In this document: positions 45,740 to 56,967 of the stretch, piece after piece
Numbering within the stretch: the first letter of the stretch is position 1
How the letters are laid out: every line of letters begins with the position of its first letter
Assembly (NCBI RefSeq): GCF_028640845.1
Contig: NC_080546.1
Span: 33,005,020 to 33,069,019 of the forward strand
Direction of reading: 5' to 3'
Origin: Ahaetulla prasina
Lineage: Eukaryota; Chordata; Lepidosauria; Squamata; Colubridae
DNA: 64,000 nucleotides
The notes under the pieces: model-generated
The model's database searches: none
Told to the model about the DNA's origin: nothing
The model's input: only the letters and a program-made list of their open reading frames with translations
Translations under genes and position numbers: made by a program

Positions 45740-46399
45740 GTAGGTTTTTCACTACTGTCTACGTAAGTAAGTTAAAAATATTTTCCGGATAGCATGATTG
45801 TGTGAATGCGAGAATGTCTGTCTACTTAGCTAAATTTTTATGGCAATTATAATTATGAATGCTAAAAGATTTGTAAAGTGACCTAGATTAGATATTTTAA
45901 CTGCAAATATTAAAAGGTTGAGATTAAAATGTCACATGATTTTCTGTATTAAAATATTTTAATAATTTAAAAATAGAATGCATGCAAGATTTGCATCACT
46001 TATGCATTATTGCTAATTAAAGTGATGTTCCTAAGTGCTTCCCTCCTGCAGAAATACCTTCCAATGGATAATCATCAAGTTACATCACACTTCCTCAAAG
46101 GAGGAAAATCACAGGCAGCAGCAATATATGCACCCTATGTGGTAAGGTCTAGCTGCTGCTTATTCTTACCTTGGCTGGCAGAGTTAGTGACATAGTTGCT
46201 AAGTAGTATATAGAATTGATATGACTGCTTAAGCATAGTCCTTAAATAATCATGATTTTATAAAATTAGTATTGACTATATCATACCTGTAGAGTATGAA
46301 CAGCTTTTCCTGGAATTAGATATCTGCTAAGGCTCAGATGAAATTTTCAGTGTGATCTTCAGCTTGACTTATCACTCTCGATATATATTGTTTACAAAG
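45740..46399 (+). other. LRBA intron containing the candidate cassette exon
   Basis: 660 bases, AT-rich. Apart from 46052-46141 I see nothing. Confidence 0.65.
46052..46141 (+). CDS. LRBA: Candidate LRBA cassette exon, 30 codons (unconfirmed)
   Basis: Ninety open bases between a strong pyrimidine-rich acceptor (..cttccctcctgcag) and a consensus donor (GTG|gtaagg). It is phase 0 at both ends, so it fits in frame between the exon ending at 45739 (phase 0) and the one starting at 46400 (phase 0). It would insert KYLPMDNHQVTSHFLKGGKS followed by QAAAIYAPYV. A branch-like tgctaat lies about 40 bases upstream of the acceptor. I do not recall this peptide from human LRBA, so it is either a lineage-specific or optional exon, or a decoy. 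The next acceptor (46399) is poor in pyrimidines, which would favour alternative choice. Confidence 0.5.
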
Positions 46400-46575
46400 A
46401 CATCTAGGCAGCATGATTCATCAGATCAAAATGTAGCAACTCCTGCAGATGGGCAGAGGAAGGATTCTAGATCTACCATGTTCCGTATCCCTGAATTCCG
46501 ATGGTCTCAAATGCATCAGCGCTTGCTTACAGATCTTCTCTTTTCTATAGAAACAGATGTACAAATGTGGAGAAG
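46400..46575 (+). CDS. LRBA: LRBA exon after the linker
   Basis: 176 bases, phase 0 in, two bases over out. It encodes [20 protein letters not shown], then [20 protein letters not shown] and [18 protein letters not shown]. The acceptor ..ttgtttacaaag is weak. Donor AGAAG|gtaatg. Human LRBA has ISRQHEQ then RRDSRSTVFRIPEF at the same place. Confidence 0.94.
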
Positions 46576-47002
46576 GTAATGTCTACGAAATCTTAGGCAG
46601 TTTACATAGTATATGCAAAATCTGTAAAACTGTATCTTAATTAGATAAAAAGAGTTGAATTATATTTTTAGATGGATGAATTGTAACATATAACTGAGTT
46701 CTCAAAGCTGAATTGGAGCTTTTCGTGACCAAGTTGCATTAGCATTTTCTGAAATGCTACACATGTTGAATCTTTTTTAACGTGTCCCTTGATTAAATAA
46801 TGTTTTCATATAATTGAAGAACCCCATTGTATTAAAAATACACTCTTTCTATATGTTTTTCCCTTGTGATTTTATTTGATTTGAACAAGAAAACAATGCT
46901 GCTTCAAAACTCAATTCTGTAAGCTGTTTTTTTTCTAACTGTCCAATCTGAAGTTACCCTACTTATCATATCTATGGAGTTTCTCAGTCATCCAGGTCAT
47001 GG

Positions 47003-47197
47003 TTGTCCCAAAGGTGCTTTTCAAAAAGCAACTGGACTTTGTTTTTCCTTGAAGATGCTTTGCTTCTCATTGAAGAAACTTTTTCAGTTTTGAGTGAACT
47101 CTGAACACTCATAACCGAATGAGCTTCTTGGATGAGAAGTGAAACGTCTTCAGGGAAAAACAAAGTCCAGTTGCCTTTTGAAAAGCATCTTTAGGAT
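47003..47197. repeat. Inverted pair of a Penelope-like (Poseidon/Neptune-type) end sequence
   Basis: Left caaaggtgcttttcaaaaag, caactggactttgtttttcc, ttgaagatgctttgcttctc; the right half repeats these inverted (gatgagaagtgaaacgtctt, gggaaaaacaaagtccagtt, gccttttgaaaagcatcttt). Arms are about 80 bp. The motif is a common fish and reptile repeat that I associate with Penelope-like elements. It shares GAAACGTC with the arms at 2673-2878. Confidence 0.6.
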
Positions 47198-47439
47198 ACC
47201 CAACTCATCAGTTTTAATCTATTGATTGACCAAAATGAAAATGTATTAAATCACATGCAGTGAATACTTTGGTGAAAGCCCAAGAAATAGAAGGAATTTA
47301 TTGCATTTATTTGTTGTAACAGGAATTAAATTTCTTTATGCTTTTCATTTTTATTATTCTTTTTGCTTAGAAAGTGAAGTGTGTAATATCTTTATAAATT
47401 ACCTGGTTTCCTCTTTGGGGGAATGAGTTCAGATCCAAT

Positions 47440-47515
47440 TTATTAATTTATTTTATCAAATTTAAACAGTGCCCATCTCACTGTCTTAAATGACCCTCAA
47501 GGGAAATCTGATAAT
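47440..47515 (-). repeat. CR1 3' tail fragment
   Basis: caaatttaaacagtgcccat then ctcactgtcttaaatgaccc matches the CR1 tail at 15615-15688. Confidence 0.4.
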
Positions 47516-47808
47516 TTATCCAGTGTTTTTTGCAGGCATTAGATAATTGGGGTTCCTAATAATAAATATTCATCACATACTTAAATATAGTTTGTGGAGT
47601 TCTATGTTCTGGAGAAAATTAGAAGGAAAAGGGGAGGGCATTTTCAAGTTAAGATGAAGATGCTTTGATAACTTAGAATGCTGATGTGTGATTCTTGGCT
47701 GCAGGAGACATTTCTGGTTGATATAAGTAAAGAATACTTCAATGAATAAGTACTTTGTAACACTGCAAGAGAAATTACCTATATCCTGTATATTTTATTT
47801 TGGAGCAG

Positions 47809-47962
47809 TCATTCTACCAAGACTGTGATGGACTTCGTGAACAGCAGTGATAATGTCATCTTTGTACATAACACAATTCATCTTGTCTCTCAAGTGATGG
47901 ACAATATGATTATGGCTTGTGGTGGCATATTACCTTTGCTTTCAGCTGCTACATCTGCTACG
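47809..47962 (+). CDS. LRBA: LRBA exon: conserved helical block
   Basis: 154 bases completing Ser, then [20 protein letters not shown] and [31 protein letters not shown]; leaves in phase 0. Acceptor ..ttttggagcag, donor ACG|gtaaga. Nearly identical to human LRBA in this block. Confidence 0.95.
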
Positions 47963-49184
47963 GTAAGAAATTCGGTTTCCAATACACAAATGGTGCTTTG
48001 TGTCTTTGTACATTGGATTATACTAAACTAAAATTATGCTCAAGTATGCTTGCTTAGGGGCTCTTCTGGGGGGGGTGGGGGAACTGTTCTGTGAGCCAAC
48101 ACTAAAAAACTGAATTATGTGACGTGGACTTCATTTTGCCTTTCTTTTCCTTGAGTAAAAAAGGATCTATGAAAACATTCTCTCATATCCAATGTAAGTC
48201 TGTTAAAGATGAAATACTTGGAATCAGTCTGTTTCTTTCCCTTCCTTGCCCAAATGTGCTCATGTTCTATAGTATCATCTAGGGGCATATATAAGGAGAA
48301 CAAAAGGGTAAGGTGACAGTTGCAACCATATGATTGGAGCACTGCTATTTGTATATATTTATGACATATCATCTCTGCATATATCTTCTTCCAAGACCAG
48401 GAAACAATTTTCGAAGGGGATACCAGATTTGAGTGGTAGCCTATTTTGTGTTTTTGGCCCTATAATCTTTTTTGCTGTTAAAATCTTACCATAAATTCAA
48501 TTTTTGCTTTACTTATAAAGTCTACTATAGAATAAAATAATTTGGGACATTTCATAATTAGTTTAAGACAGGATTCACAAATTTTTTGAACCAGATTGCC
48601 AGTTAAGGAATAACATATGCATTTATTCATGCACCTTTACCCTCATATTTTATCCCTTTCCCTTCTTCTCAAAAGCCCCATAGGGACACCATGACTTTGA
48701 TGCAGTTCCTTTGCCTATATATAACAGGGCACCATGACTGTCTGCTGAAAACAAGAATGTGTGATGTGCTGTCATAAATTTCCTTTCTGGGGAATAGGCA
48801 GGAATTACAGAGGGTTTGGAAGTAACTGACATGGAACTTTTGTATCCAGAAAAAGGCTTAAAAGGAACAAGATTATCTGTGCTATTGGCATGTTTCCTAA
48901 TCATTTTTTCTTTCCCAAGAATGTGTCGCATCATTGTTCACCAGATTATTAATTTTTGGAAATTACAATTACATTCTGATTTACTATGTTTTTACAATTT
49001 TGCTGAAATAATTGTCCATTTTATTTCTATTTCAGATCTTTCTCTGTATAATTTAAAGTTTGTTTATTATGATATCTAGGCAATCAAGGTCATTTAAAGT
49101 TATACTTGCTCCTTCATGGAACCAGTTTTGAAACAGTTCTCTTTTATATTATTTATAAGTAATAGAAATTATTTATATTAGTTC

Positions 49185-49345
49185 GTTTAGTGATTAAGGC
49201 ACAAAGTTAGAACCAAGAGAGTATAGCATGAAAGCTGGCTGGGTGACTTTAGGCCAGTCATCTATTTCAGCCTACAAGGTCAGGCTCAGATGATAAGCCA
49301 AGTGGTCAATTCCTTCAACACTCAGTTGACCGGGGTGGGGGTGGG
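49185..49345 (+). mobile_element. Old tRNA-derived SINE
   Basis: agttcgtttagtgattaagg, aaagctggctgggtgacttt and aggccagtcatctatttcag follow the SINE type of 10650-10860. It is followed by a GAA run (49351-49367). Confidence 0.45.
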
Positions 49346-49816
49346 GAGGGAGAAGAAGAAGAAGAAGCAGACCCTGCATTTTCAGGGAAAACTTTTGGAA
49401 GAAAAAATATTATTTTGTGTTATATATTAGAACAATATACTGTATTTTTATGGAATATTAAAATTATATAAAATAATAAATCACAGCAACTTCACAGAAA
49501 GCATCAATACAAGAGAAAAAAAGCTAGAGAACATTAAGATAAATATTGAGAAAAGAGTTAATCATTAAAACTCTAAGAAAATATTAAAATCTTTAATTGA
49601 CTTTTAACAGAATTGTATTAAATTAATATGAGCAAACATGTTACTGTTGAGGAACTTTTCTTCAATCATTATCCACTTAATTTCTTAGAATGGGAAAATA
49701 CAGATCATCCTTTTCCAACAGTAATTGGAACCAGTGTTTATTGTTCATATTATCATTAGTTCCTAGCTTGTTGGACAAATAAATTGAGACATGTCAACCA
49801 TCAATTCCATTTGTAC

Positions 49817-49905
49817 AGCTAGTCCTCCCTTAGTGACCAGAATTGGGACTTGTAACTTAGTTGCTAAATGCCATGAAAAATCATGTGACCATGACTGCTT
49901 ACAAT
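49817..49905 (+). repeat. Part of the TA-type inverted-repeat family
   Basis: tacagctagtcctcccttag, then tgctaaatgccatg and catgtgaccatgactgctta. The right end is not identifiable; a gttgctaagtgagatc motif at 50164-50180 may be its remainder. Confidence 0.45.
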
Positions 49906-50261
49906 TTTATTGCAGCTTCCCCTTTTCTCCTCATCCTTTAGAATGCTTACCCTAGTGCTGGGATAAGTAGCAAAAAGGGAATTAATGTTTGAGTTTATAT
50001 GTATTGGAGAGGAAAGGATTATAAGAAAGTCAGGAAGCAAACAATAGGAAATATAATTGAAAGGAATATATTAGTGCCGACTAGTGTAAAGGGTTCCTGA
50101 TTAGAGATTTTACTAGTACCCCTGTTTTTTTATTGTAGCGTCAAATAGTTGCTGCCTGAAGCAGTTGCTAAGTGAGATCTACCTGATACACAACCACAGT
50201 ACACATTATACTATGGTAATTTAGAAAGGTATATAAAAATAAATCATTTTCCATTCTCCAG

Positions 50262-50442
50262 CACGAATTGGAAAGCATTGAGCCAACTCAAGGATTATCA
50301 GTGGAAGCTTCCATAGCATTCCTTCAAAGGTTAATTAGCCTTGTGGATGTATTGATCTTTGCAAGTTCCCTTGGATTTACTGAAATTGAGTCAGAGAAAA
50401 ATATGTCATCTGGTGGAATTTTACGGCAATGTCTTCGACTTG
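50262..50442 (+). CDS. LRBA: LRBA exon: conserved helical block
   Basis: 181 bases, phase 0 in, one base over out: [20 protein letters not shown], then [20 protein letters not shown] and [14 protein letters not shown]. Acceptor ..attctccag, donor CTTG|gtaagt. The last G joins TA of the next exon to give Val. Confidence 0.95.
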
Positions 50443-51040
50443 GTAAGTAAATAGTTGTTAGCATTGAGATATTTTTTTTTAATCTTTGATAAGTTATCTT
50501 AAATATATTCCCCCAAAAAATTCCTGTCAAAGTTATAATGCCCCTGTATCCATCTAGAGATCTAATGGCCATTTATATAAAAAAAGGCTGATTGGAGAAA
50601 ATTTCTGCAGAGTGGAAAAGGAATTATTTCTTCCTTTCTAAAAGAAATTGGAAATTCTTTAATCTTCTATGCAAAACATTCTAGAATAGCTAATCACAAT
50701 GTTCTAGAGATGATATTTCTGCAAGTAGATGGTTCAGAACCATTTAGTGTTCCAGATGCCTCATGACAATATTGTGTCCTTAACATCAAAAACTGCTTTC
50801 AGTCTGAAAATCCAGTGCAAAAATAGATGACTCACCCTTAGAATATTGTGGAGATGAATGGGGCATTTTGGAAATCAGATTGCAGCAACATTGAACGTTT
50901 GACACATTCAGTTAAAATATTAATTCCATTGTAATTAAAAAGTAGGAAAATGAAATATCACACAAACTGAAAATTAATTAAATATCTCAATAGAAATATA
51001 TACATACATATATACATACATACATACATACATACATACA

Positions 51041-51105
<65 letters not shown>

Positions 51106-51231
51106 TCCTTTGGATTATAAGCAATCTCATTGTTATGAGATATATACCTTTCTCTTTAGGCTAGTTATGTTTACTTGCAGGTTGCACTGCTTGAAATTCA
51201 GCAGTCCCTAAAATGTATCCTTTCATTTTAG
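50443..51231 (+). other. LRBA intron with a long TA-rich simple repeat
   Basis: The TACA/TA array (50996-51102) lies 130 bases before the acceptor at 51231. Otherwise nothing seen. Confidence 0.7.
50996..51102. repeat. (TACA)n(TA)n compound microsatellite
   Basis: About 70 bases of TACA units followed by a TA run of about 34 bases. Confidence 0.92.
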
Positions 51232-51362
51232 TATGTGCCGTAGCTGTCAGAAATTGTTTGGAGTGTCAGCAACAGCATATGTTAATGAAGCCTAGTGGAG
51301 AAAATGTTAAACATCAGAAAACAATACAAAGTCTTATAGCCTCAGGAAGGACTGGAGCAAAG
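51232..51362 (+). CDS. LRBA: LRBA exon with GC donor
   Basis: 131 bases completing Val, then CAVAVRNCLECQQQHMLMKP and HQKTIQSLIASGRTGAK; leaves in phase 0. Acceptor ..ttcattttag. The donor is AAG|gcaagt, a GC donor with otherwise full consensus; no nearby GT restores the frame to SPVDIVTGG of the next exon as cleanly. A longer open frame continues 36 bases past the donor and would add VDFLK-like residues not found in the family. Confidence 0.93.
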
Positions 51363-52541
51363 GCAAGTGGATTTTTTAAAATCAATACTGGCAAATGATG
51401 ATTTTTTCCCCCTCTGTATCCAGATGAATACATTTATGTGACTTTTATATTAATGTAGGTATTAAAAATCAAGTATGGTTGTTTAATTACCTAGACATTT
51501 ATTATAAGTTGTATATACAATGTAATAATTATACATATAAATGCTGTCACTTTTCAAGGAGAAAGATGTACTAAATGTAAGTCATAAATACTTTTAGTTT
51601 CCTTGCACAGTTTTATTTTATTACTAGACAACCATGATCAGTTGAGCCAAGGTGGGCCCAGCACGGCATGAGTGCAAGGGGACTGGCAGAAAGTGGGGGG
51701 TTGGGGAGATTTACCTGAGCAACTTGTGGTCTTGACTGCAAGATTCCCCATTGACTTTTTTCCTGCAAACTTCCCAGAAAGAAAGTAGCAAGTTCAAACC
51801 CAGTGTCTGCCATCAGCCACAGTTACATAATTTCCCTGCAAGCTTCCCTGGCTTGGCTTGTGAGAATGTGTCAGGGAACCTTGTAAATAAGGATCATGTG
51901 TAGTCCTTTCAGATATATTTCCTTACCTAAAACAGAGTGATCACTAGTGGACAAAAAATCAGTGGGAACAGGAGCAACTTCTGACTTCCTTTTGACTTCC
52001 TCATTGAATTTTTTTATGGGAAGCTAGCATTGACCCTTAGATATCTTCCTTCCTTCCTTCCTTCCTTCCTTCCTTCCTTCCTTCCTTCCTTCCTTCCTTC
52101 CTTCCTTCCTTCCTTCCTTCCTCCCTCCCTCCCTCCCTCCCTCCCTCCCTCCCCTGAGGGAGCGAATGAGGTATTGTGTAAGTGGCTAAGAAGCTGTTAT
52201 GGAATGTTGAAAATGAGGATCATGTGACCATGGCAGTGACTGAGCTACTGAAGTAGTTTTAACTTCTCCAAATTTCATTTTCTCAGAGGTAATGGATCTT
52301 GGCATTTTGTAAGTTAGCCCATTTGAGGTACATTTGTTGACAAGGTTTTGCCCTTTGATGCATAATTTTGCCCAGATAAAGATCACAGATTTATGATTAA
52401 TATACAGATTTTAAACTGTATTTTAATTTTTGAAAAACTACAATTTAACTGATTTTTCATCAGAGATAGATATAGATAGATAGATCTATAGATAGTTCTT
52501 CAAAATTAAATAATACGTGCCCCTTTTTTTCTTTTGAACAG
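51363..52541 (+). other. LRBA GC-AG intron
   Basis: Begins gcaagt and ends tgaacag. Holds a CTTC/CTCC array (52045-52153) and a GATA-rich stretch (52463-52493). Other parts show nothing I can name. Confidence 0.85.
52045..52153. repeat. (CTTC)n(CTCC)n compound microsatellite
   Basis: About 19 CTTC units followed by about 8 CTCC units; a pure pyrimidine strand of about 109 bases that could adopt triplex-like structure. Confidence 0.93.
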
Positions 52542-52649
52542 AGTCCAGTTGATATTGTAACTGGAGGGATTTCTCCAATAAGAGATATTGACAGACTTCT
52601 ACAGGATATGGATATTAATCGGCTCCGTGCAGTGGTATTCAGAGATATA
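52542..52649 (+). CDS. LRBA: LRBA exon: conserved helical block
   Basis: Thirty-six codons, phase 0 to 0: SPVDIVTGGISPIRDIDRLL then QDMDINRLRAVVFRDI. Acceptor ..ttttgaacag, donor ATA|gtgagc. Human LRBA reads SPVDIVTGGISPVRDLDRLL. Confidence 0.95.
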
Positions 52650-53564
52650 GTGAGCAACTTTTCCTATTTAATTCCTTCTTTTAATAATCATGTACAGTTG
52701 TTAAAATTACGTACCATCCAATGATATCAAAATCTAAGAGTATATGTACAAGAATTGCAAAATACTGTGGAAATAGCAAATCAGGAATTGAGATCATGTG
52801 AAAAGCTTAAGATCATATTAACAGTTTTTTCTCCAGGTGGATTTGATTTTGTGAATATTTTTTTAATTGGAATGTATTAAAAACCAGAATCACTGTGTTC
52901 CTACAATAGTTGAACCATCAGGACAACCCAAGTTCTTTCTATTTAAAAAGTAGGACTGGAATAAGTCCAAATATTTTTAGTACAGCACCAATACATGTCA
53001 ATAGAATGCCAACAGAACATTTCCCAATTCTGAAGCTGTAGATGTTTTAATTCACTCAAATATAAAACTAGAATAATATATCAGTTGCCTAGATTAGAAC
53101 ATTTCTACGTGAGAGGAAGTCTCTGTGTAACACAATATTCAAAATTATAAAACGAAATGTTCTGCTATTTTATCAACATAAGTGATTAGCAAAAATCAGG
53201 ATTTAGTCGAGCATTAAATGAGCAAAAAGAGAGAGTTCTAAACATGCTTCTGCAAATTTTAAATGTATTCTGAATTCCACTGCTACTCCTGGATAAAGAG
53301 TCTTTGCTTATGTATTCATCATAAGACATTGTGGGGAGCTCTTTGAAACAGTTGTGATAAGCTGTTTTATCGAGCAACAGACTTGAAGGGATTCTTTGCT
53401 TTCCAAAGAATCACACCATGTGATTCACACAGCCCTAATAAATAAATCCATGTAGATACTTTTGTTGTAATTTCCTTGGGGAAATTATTTTGTGATAGTA
53501 ATGTGTAATTCAGGTCTTAGTGTAGGACAATAAAGTAATTTTTATTTGTTTTTGATTTTTTTAG
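52650..53564 (+). other. LRBA intron, no recognised feature
   Basis: AT-rich sequence; no repeat or exon that I can support. Confidence 0.6.
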
Positions 53565-53703
53565 GAGGACAGTAAGCAGGCACAGTTCTTGGCTTTGGCT
53601 GTGGTATATTTTATCTCTGTACTCATGGTATCAAAATACAGAGATATTTTGGAACCTCAAGATGAACGGAGGCAATTTCAACCTTCTCAGTCACCCAAAA
53701 TTG
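53565..53703 (+). CDS. LRBA: LRBA exon: membrane-like helix then linker
   Basis: 139 bases, phase 0 in, one base over out: [20 protein letters not shown], then [20 protein letters not shown]. Acceptor ..gatttttttag, donor ATTG|gttagt. The hydrophobic [15 protein letters not shown] run is shared with human LRBA; it is more likely a buried helix than a membrane span, because the protein is cytosolic. Confidence 0.94.
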
Positions 53704-55226
53704 GTTAGTACTGTAGGCACCTGGAAATATGCTTTATTGATTATAGTAGGATATCCATAAAATTATAAATTTCAGCAACTTGAAGACATGTGTCTTCAAT
53801 TCCTAGAATTTTTAGTATTTGCCATGTTTATTGGAGAATTCAAACAGGGAGTTGAAATCCACACAACATTGTTGATGTTGGGGAATACTCTTAAAATCAT
53901 TAGCAGGCCATACAGATCAGTTTGCAAACTACTATTCAGTAAATATACATATAAATATAAATGTATACAGCATACATTTGATATATATAGAGGACTGTTC
54001 TATTTATTTATATAATTTGGGGGCATAATGATGAATATTTTTATTTTTAGATTAGATTCTATTCAGAATAATCTTTGTTAACATTCTGAATAATTCATTG
54101 ATCTGGTTTTGATTATGAAAAATGTTATTAATAACATAGACTTTCATATGTGTACTTTAAAAATATGAATTGAAATATTACTTTTAACCTGCCACTTAAA
54201 AATTGATGTTAAAAACTTCTGATTATTAATTCTAAATATGGAATTAGTTTATTAGTCCTCAGAGAACCTTGGAACTGATCATCCATTTCTGTTTACTGCT
54301 CAGAAGATTCTTTTTTTAATATTTCATTGGTTTAATGCAAGTTTAATAGATAAAAAATATATTAGTAGTAAACACAAAATTGGATCAATGTCCTTCAGAA
54401 ATTAACTGGGTGATACCTTATGTTCATACATCGATATAAATTACAGATTAGATTACAGATTAACAGAGTTGGAAGGGACCTTGTGGGTCATCTAGTCCAA
54501 CCCCCCTGCCCCCAAAAAGTGTATAATTACACTTTAAGAAATGCAGTCTAAGTCCAAGTGCAACAATGTGTTTAGCTGAAGAATAAATTGATCATGTCAA
54601 GTAGATAAATAGCTTGGAATAGACAAATGTGTGCATTGATTTATTAGTAAGCAAAGAGTCCTGCTATTTTTGCTTGTAAGTACAGAGCCCTGCTGTTTTT
54701 GTATGTTTGATTTGTATAACTGGAAAATTCAAAGTTGTAAAGTTCCAGTTAATTACTAGATGGCAGGAAAGAGATATGGAAGCCATTGACATACTTCTCA
54801 AATTGGATGATTCTGCTGGAAATTAACTCTCTAAGAATAGCAAGATTGGATGGAATCTGGAACCAGTTACAGCAGACCCTGATATTCTGTACATTATAGT
54901 TTTAATTCTTTTCTAGATTCACTGTGTTCTTTTTGACAAGTTGTAGATTGTCTACCTAACCAGTTCCTTTTCAGCCCTAATATCTGATAACTGAGTAAGT
55001 AAAGAGACCTCGTAAGTATTATATTTTAATTGTTCTAGCATAGAATCTAGTTGGAATTCTTAGTTACAGTAACCTCTAGTATTGTCCATATGATGAATTA
55101 AGAACAGAAAACTTTAAGAATATATATTTGTTGAAATTTTTGTTAAGACAGCAGTTGTTTATAAAATAATCACATCACTTTGAAATAATTCTGATATTTT
55201 ATACTATATCTTATATATCTCTCAAG
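53704..55226 (+). other. LRBA intron
   Basis: Contains a CR1-like fragment (54443-54520); otherwise nothing I can name. Confidence 0.6.
54443..54520 (+). repeat. CR1-like LINE fragment
   Basis: gagttggaagggaccttgtg then ggtcatctagtccaaccccc is the widespread sauropsid CR1 motif. Confidence 0.6.
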
Positions 55227-55674
55227 TTAAGGAAGAACAATCTGAAGCTATTACCACTTTAAGTCAGGAACCTGCTGAGCGGTCAGAAAGTGTGACATCT
55301 CCACAAAGAAGGGATTCTGGAATTCAGGAGGAAGCATGTTCTGGATCAGGACACAATTCTGAGATGGTTACGGAACCAGAAAGACAGAGTATAAGTACAG
55401 GTCCAGATGCAATCAGTGAAATATTATGTACTCTTTCCTCAGAAGTTAATAAATCTCAAGAAAATAAAAATGAAGTACATAATGAGGTTGATGGTAAAAC
55501 TGCATCCTCTGTACAAACTGCAAAAAACGTCAATGTGAAAGACATCCTAAGAAGTTTGGTCAGTGCTCCTGCAGATGGGACCACGGTGGACCCTACCATT
55601 CTTCCATCTGTTTTTCTTGGAGTCCTTGGCGACGGTGCCACTGCACAACCAATACAATTCCAATCTTTTGACAG
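55227..55674 (+). CDS. LRBA: LRBA exon: second disordered linker
   Basis: 448 bases entering with TT of a Val codon and leaving with AG of an Arg codon. It contains PQRRDSGIQEEACSG, GPDAISEILCTLSSEVNKSQ, NVNVKDILRSLVSAPADGTT and VDPTILPSVFLGVLGDGATA, each with a direct human LRBA counterpart. Acceptor ..tatctctcaag, donor GACAG|gtaagt. The open frame begins well before the first ATG, as expected for an internal exon. Confidence 0.94.
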
Positions 55675-55874
55675 GTAAGTATGGTTAAACCTTGACCTAT
55701 ATAAAATGACATATAAAATAACTTTATATATATAAAGTTTATATATTATATTATATTGTATAATATTATAGTATAATATATTATATTTATATTATATATA
55801 TATAAAATGACATATATATCCTGAAATGTGCTTATCTGCAAATATATTTTATAAATCAAAAAGTATAGTAATAT

Positions 55875-55970
55875 AGGCAGTCCTCGGCTTATGACCGAAA
55901 TTGAACCCAAAATTTTTGTTGCTAAGTGAGACAGTTTTGTCCCATTTTATGATCTTTCTTGCCACAGTTC
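55875..55970 (+). repeat. TA-type inverted-repeat family, left end, cut by L1
   Basis: taggcagtcctcggcttatg, ccaaaatttttgttgctaag and ccattttatgatctttcttg are the inverted form of the family's right part. It stops at gccacagttc, where the L1 tail begins. Confidence 0.55.
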
Positions 55971-56967
55971 TTCTTTTTTTTTAAAGTTTTTATTTTTTTC
56001 ACAACAAACAAAAAAAACACTCTCATCAAACAATTACAATGTGCTGAAGGGGTGTTTACATATCTTGTGCAATCTCAAAGTAAACATCTCTTTCATACAT
56101 GTATCTTATATTATGTTTTCTAACATATCTTTTCCATCTAACCAGTGATAAAATAAATCCCATATTTTATAATATTGCTTATCTTCTCGGTCTCTAATTT
56201 CGAATGTCAATTTACTCATCTCTGCACATTCCATCATCTTCCTAATTATTTCATCTTGCAAAGGTAATTTCTCATTTTTCCAATTTTTGGCAAACACAAT
56301 CCTGGCTGCTGTAATGATATTCAGAATCAAATATTTTACATCTCTAGTATACATCTCAGGAATAATTCCCAACAAAAAGACTTCTGGCTTAAAATCTATA
56401 TGTTTTTTAATCATTTTTTCCAACCACGTGTGTATTTTAGTCCAATATCTTTTCACTTCAATGCATGTCCACCACATATGGTAGTATGATCTGGGTATCT
56501 GATAACACTTCCAGCATTTTTCAGATTTATCTTTGAACATTCTGGCGATTCTTGTTGGGGGTATGTGCCACCTGTAAAACATTTTTTACAAATTTTCTTT
56601 ATATGCTCTAGACATTTTCATTTTATAATTATACATCCATAATTTCTGCCAGGCTTCTAGGTCTATCCCATGCCAAAATTCTTCCCCCAAGCGATCATTG
56701 TCTCTTTTACTTGTTCTTCTCCCAATTTTTCTTCTAATAAATATCCGTATAATTTCCTAATCAAGTTGTCATCAGAACCTATTAAAATCTTATCAAAACT
56801 AGTTATATTATTGTAAAAGTCTTCTGTTTTAACATCTTTATCATATCTGGATTGTATTTGCAAATAAGAAAACAAATTCATTGTTATACCATCTGCCTCT
56901 AGTTCTATTCTAGATTGAATAATGACATAAAAGATAGTATAGTTTTTTTGTTCAATTTTATTCATTC
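55971..56967 (-). pseudogene. L1-type LINE ORF2 3' fragment (minus strand)
   Basis: The minus strand reads ITMNLFSYLQIQSRYDKD, then (frame break) KCWKCYQIPRSYYHMWWTC and RYWTKIHTWLEKMIKK, ending WDLFYHWLDGKD and a poly(A) tail (T-run at 55971-56000). It has the same C-terminal Cys/His motif as 25393-26637 but is a separate, more distant copy, about 1 kb, strongly 5'-truncated. Right border approximate. Confidence 0.8.

Larger units (their letters stand above)
46576..47808 (+). other. LRBA intron
   Basis: Holds a Penelope-like inverted pair (about 47003-47197) and a CR1 tail (about 47440-47515); the rest shows nothing I can name. Confidence 0.65.
47963..50261 (+). other. LRBA intron
   Basis: Holds a G-run (48069-48081), a SINE relic (about 49185-49345) and a part of the TA-type family (about 49817-49905). 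The rest, in particular 48085-49180, shows nothing I can name. Confidence 0.6.

Noticed and set aside
52045..52153. CRISPR-like regular repeat
   Set aside because: A simple CTTC/CTCC microsatellite without spacers, in a vertebrate nuclear intron.
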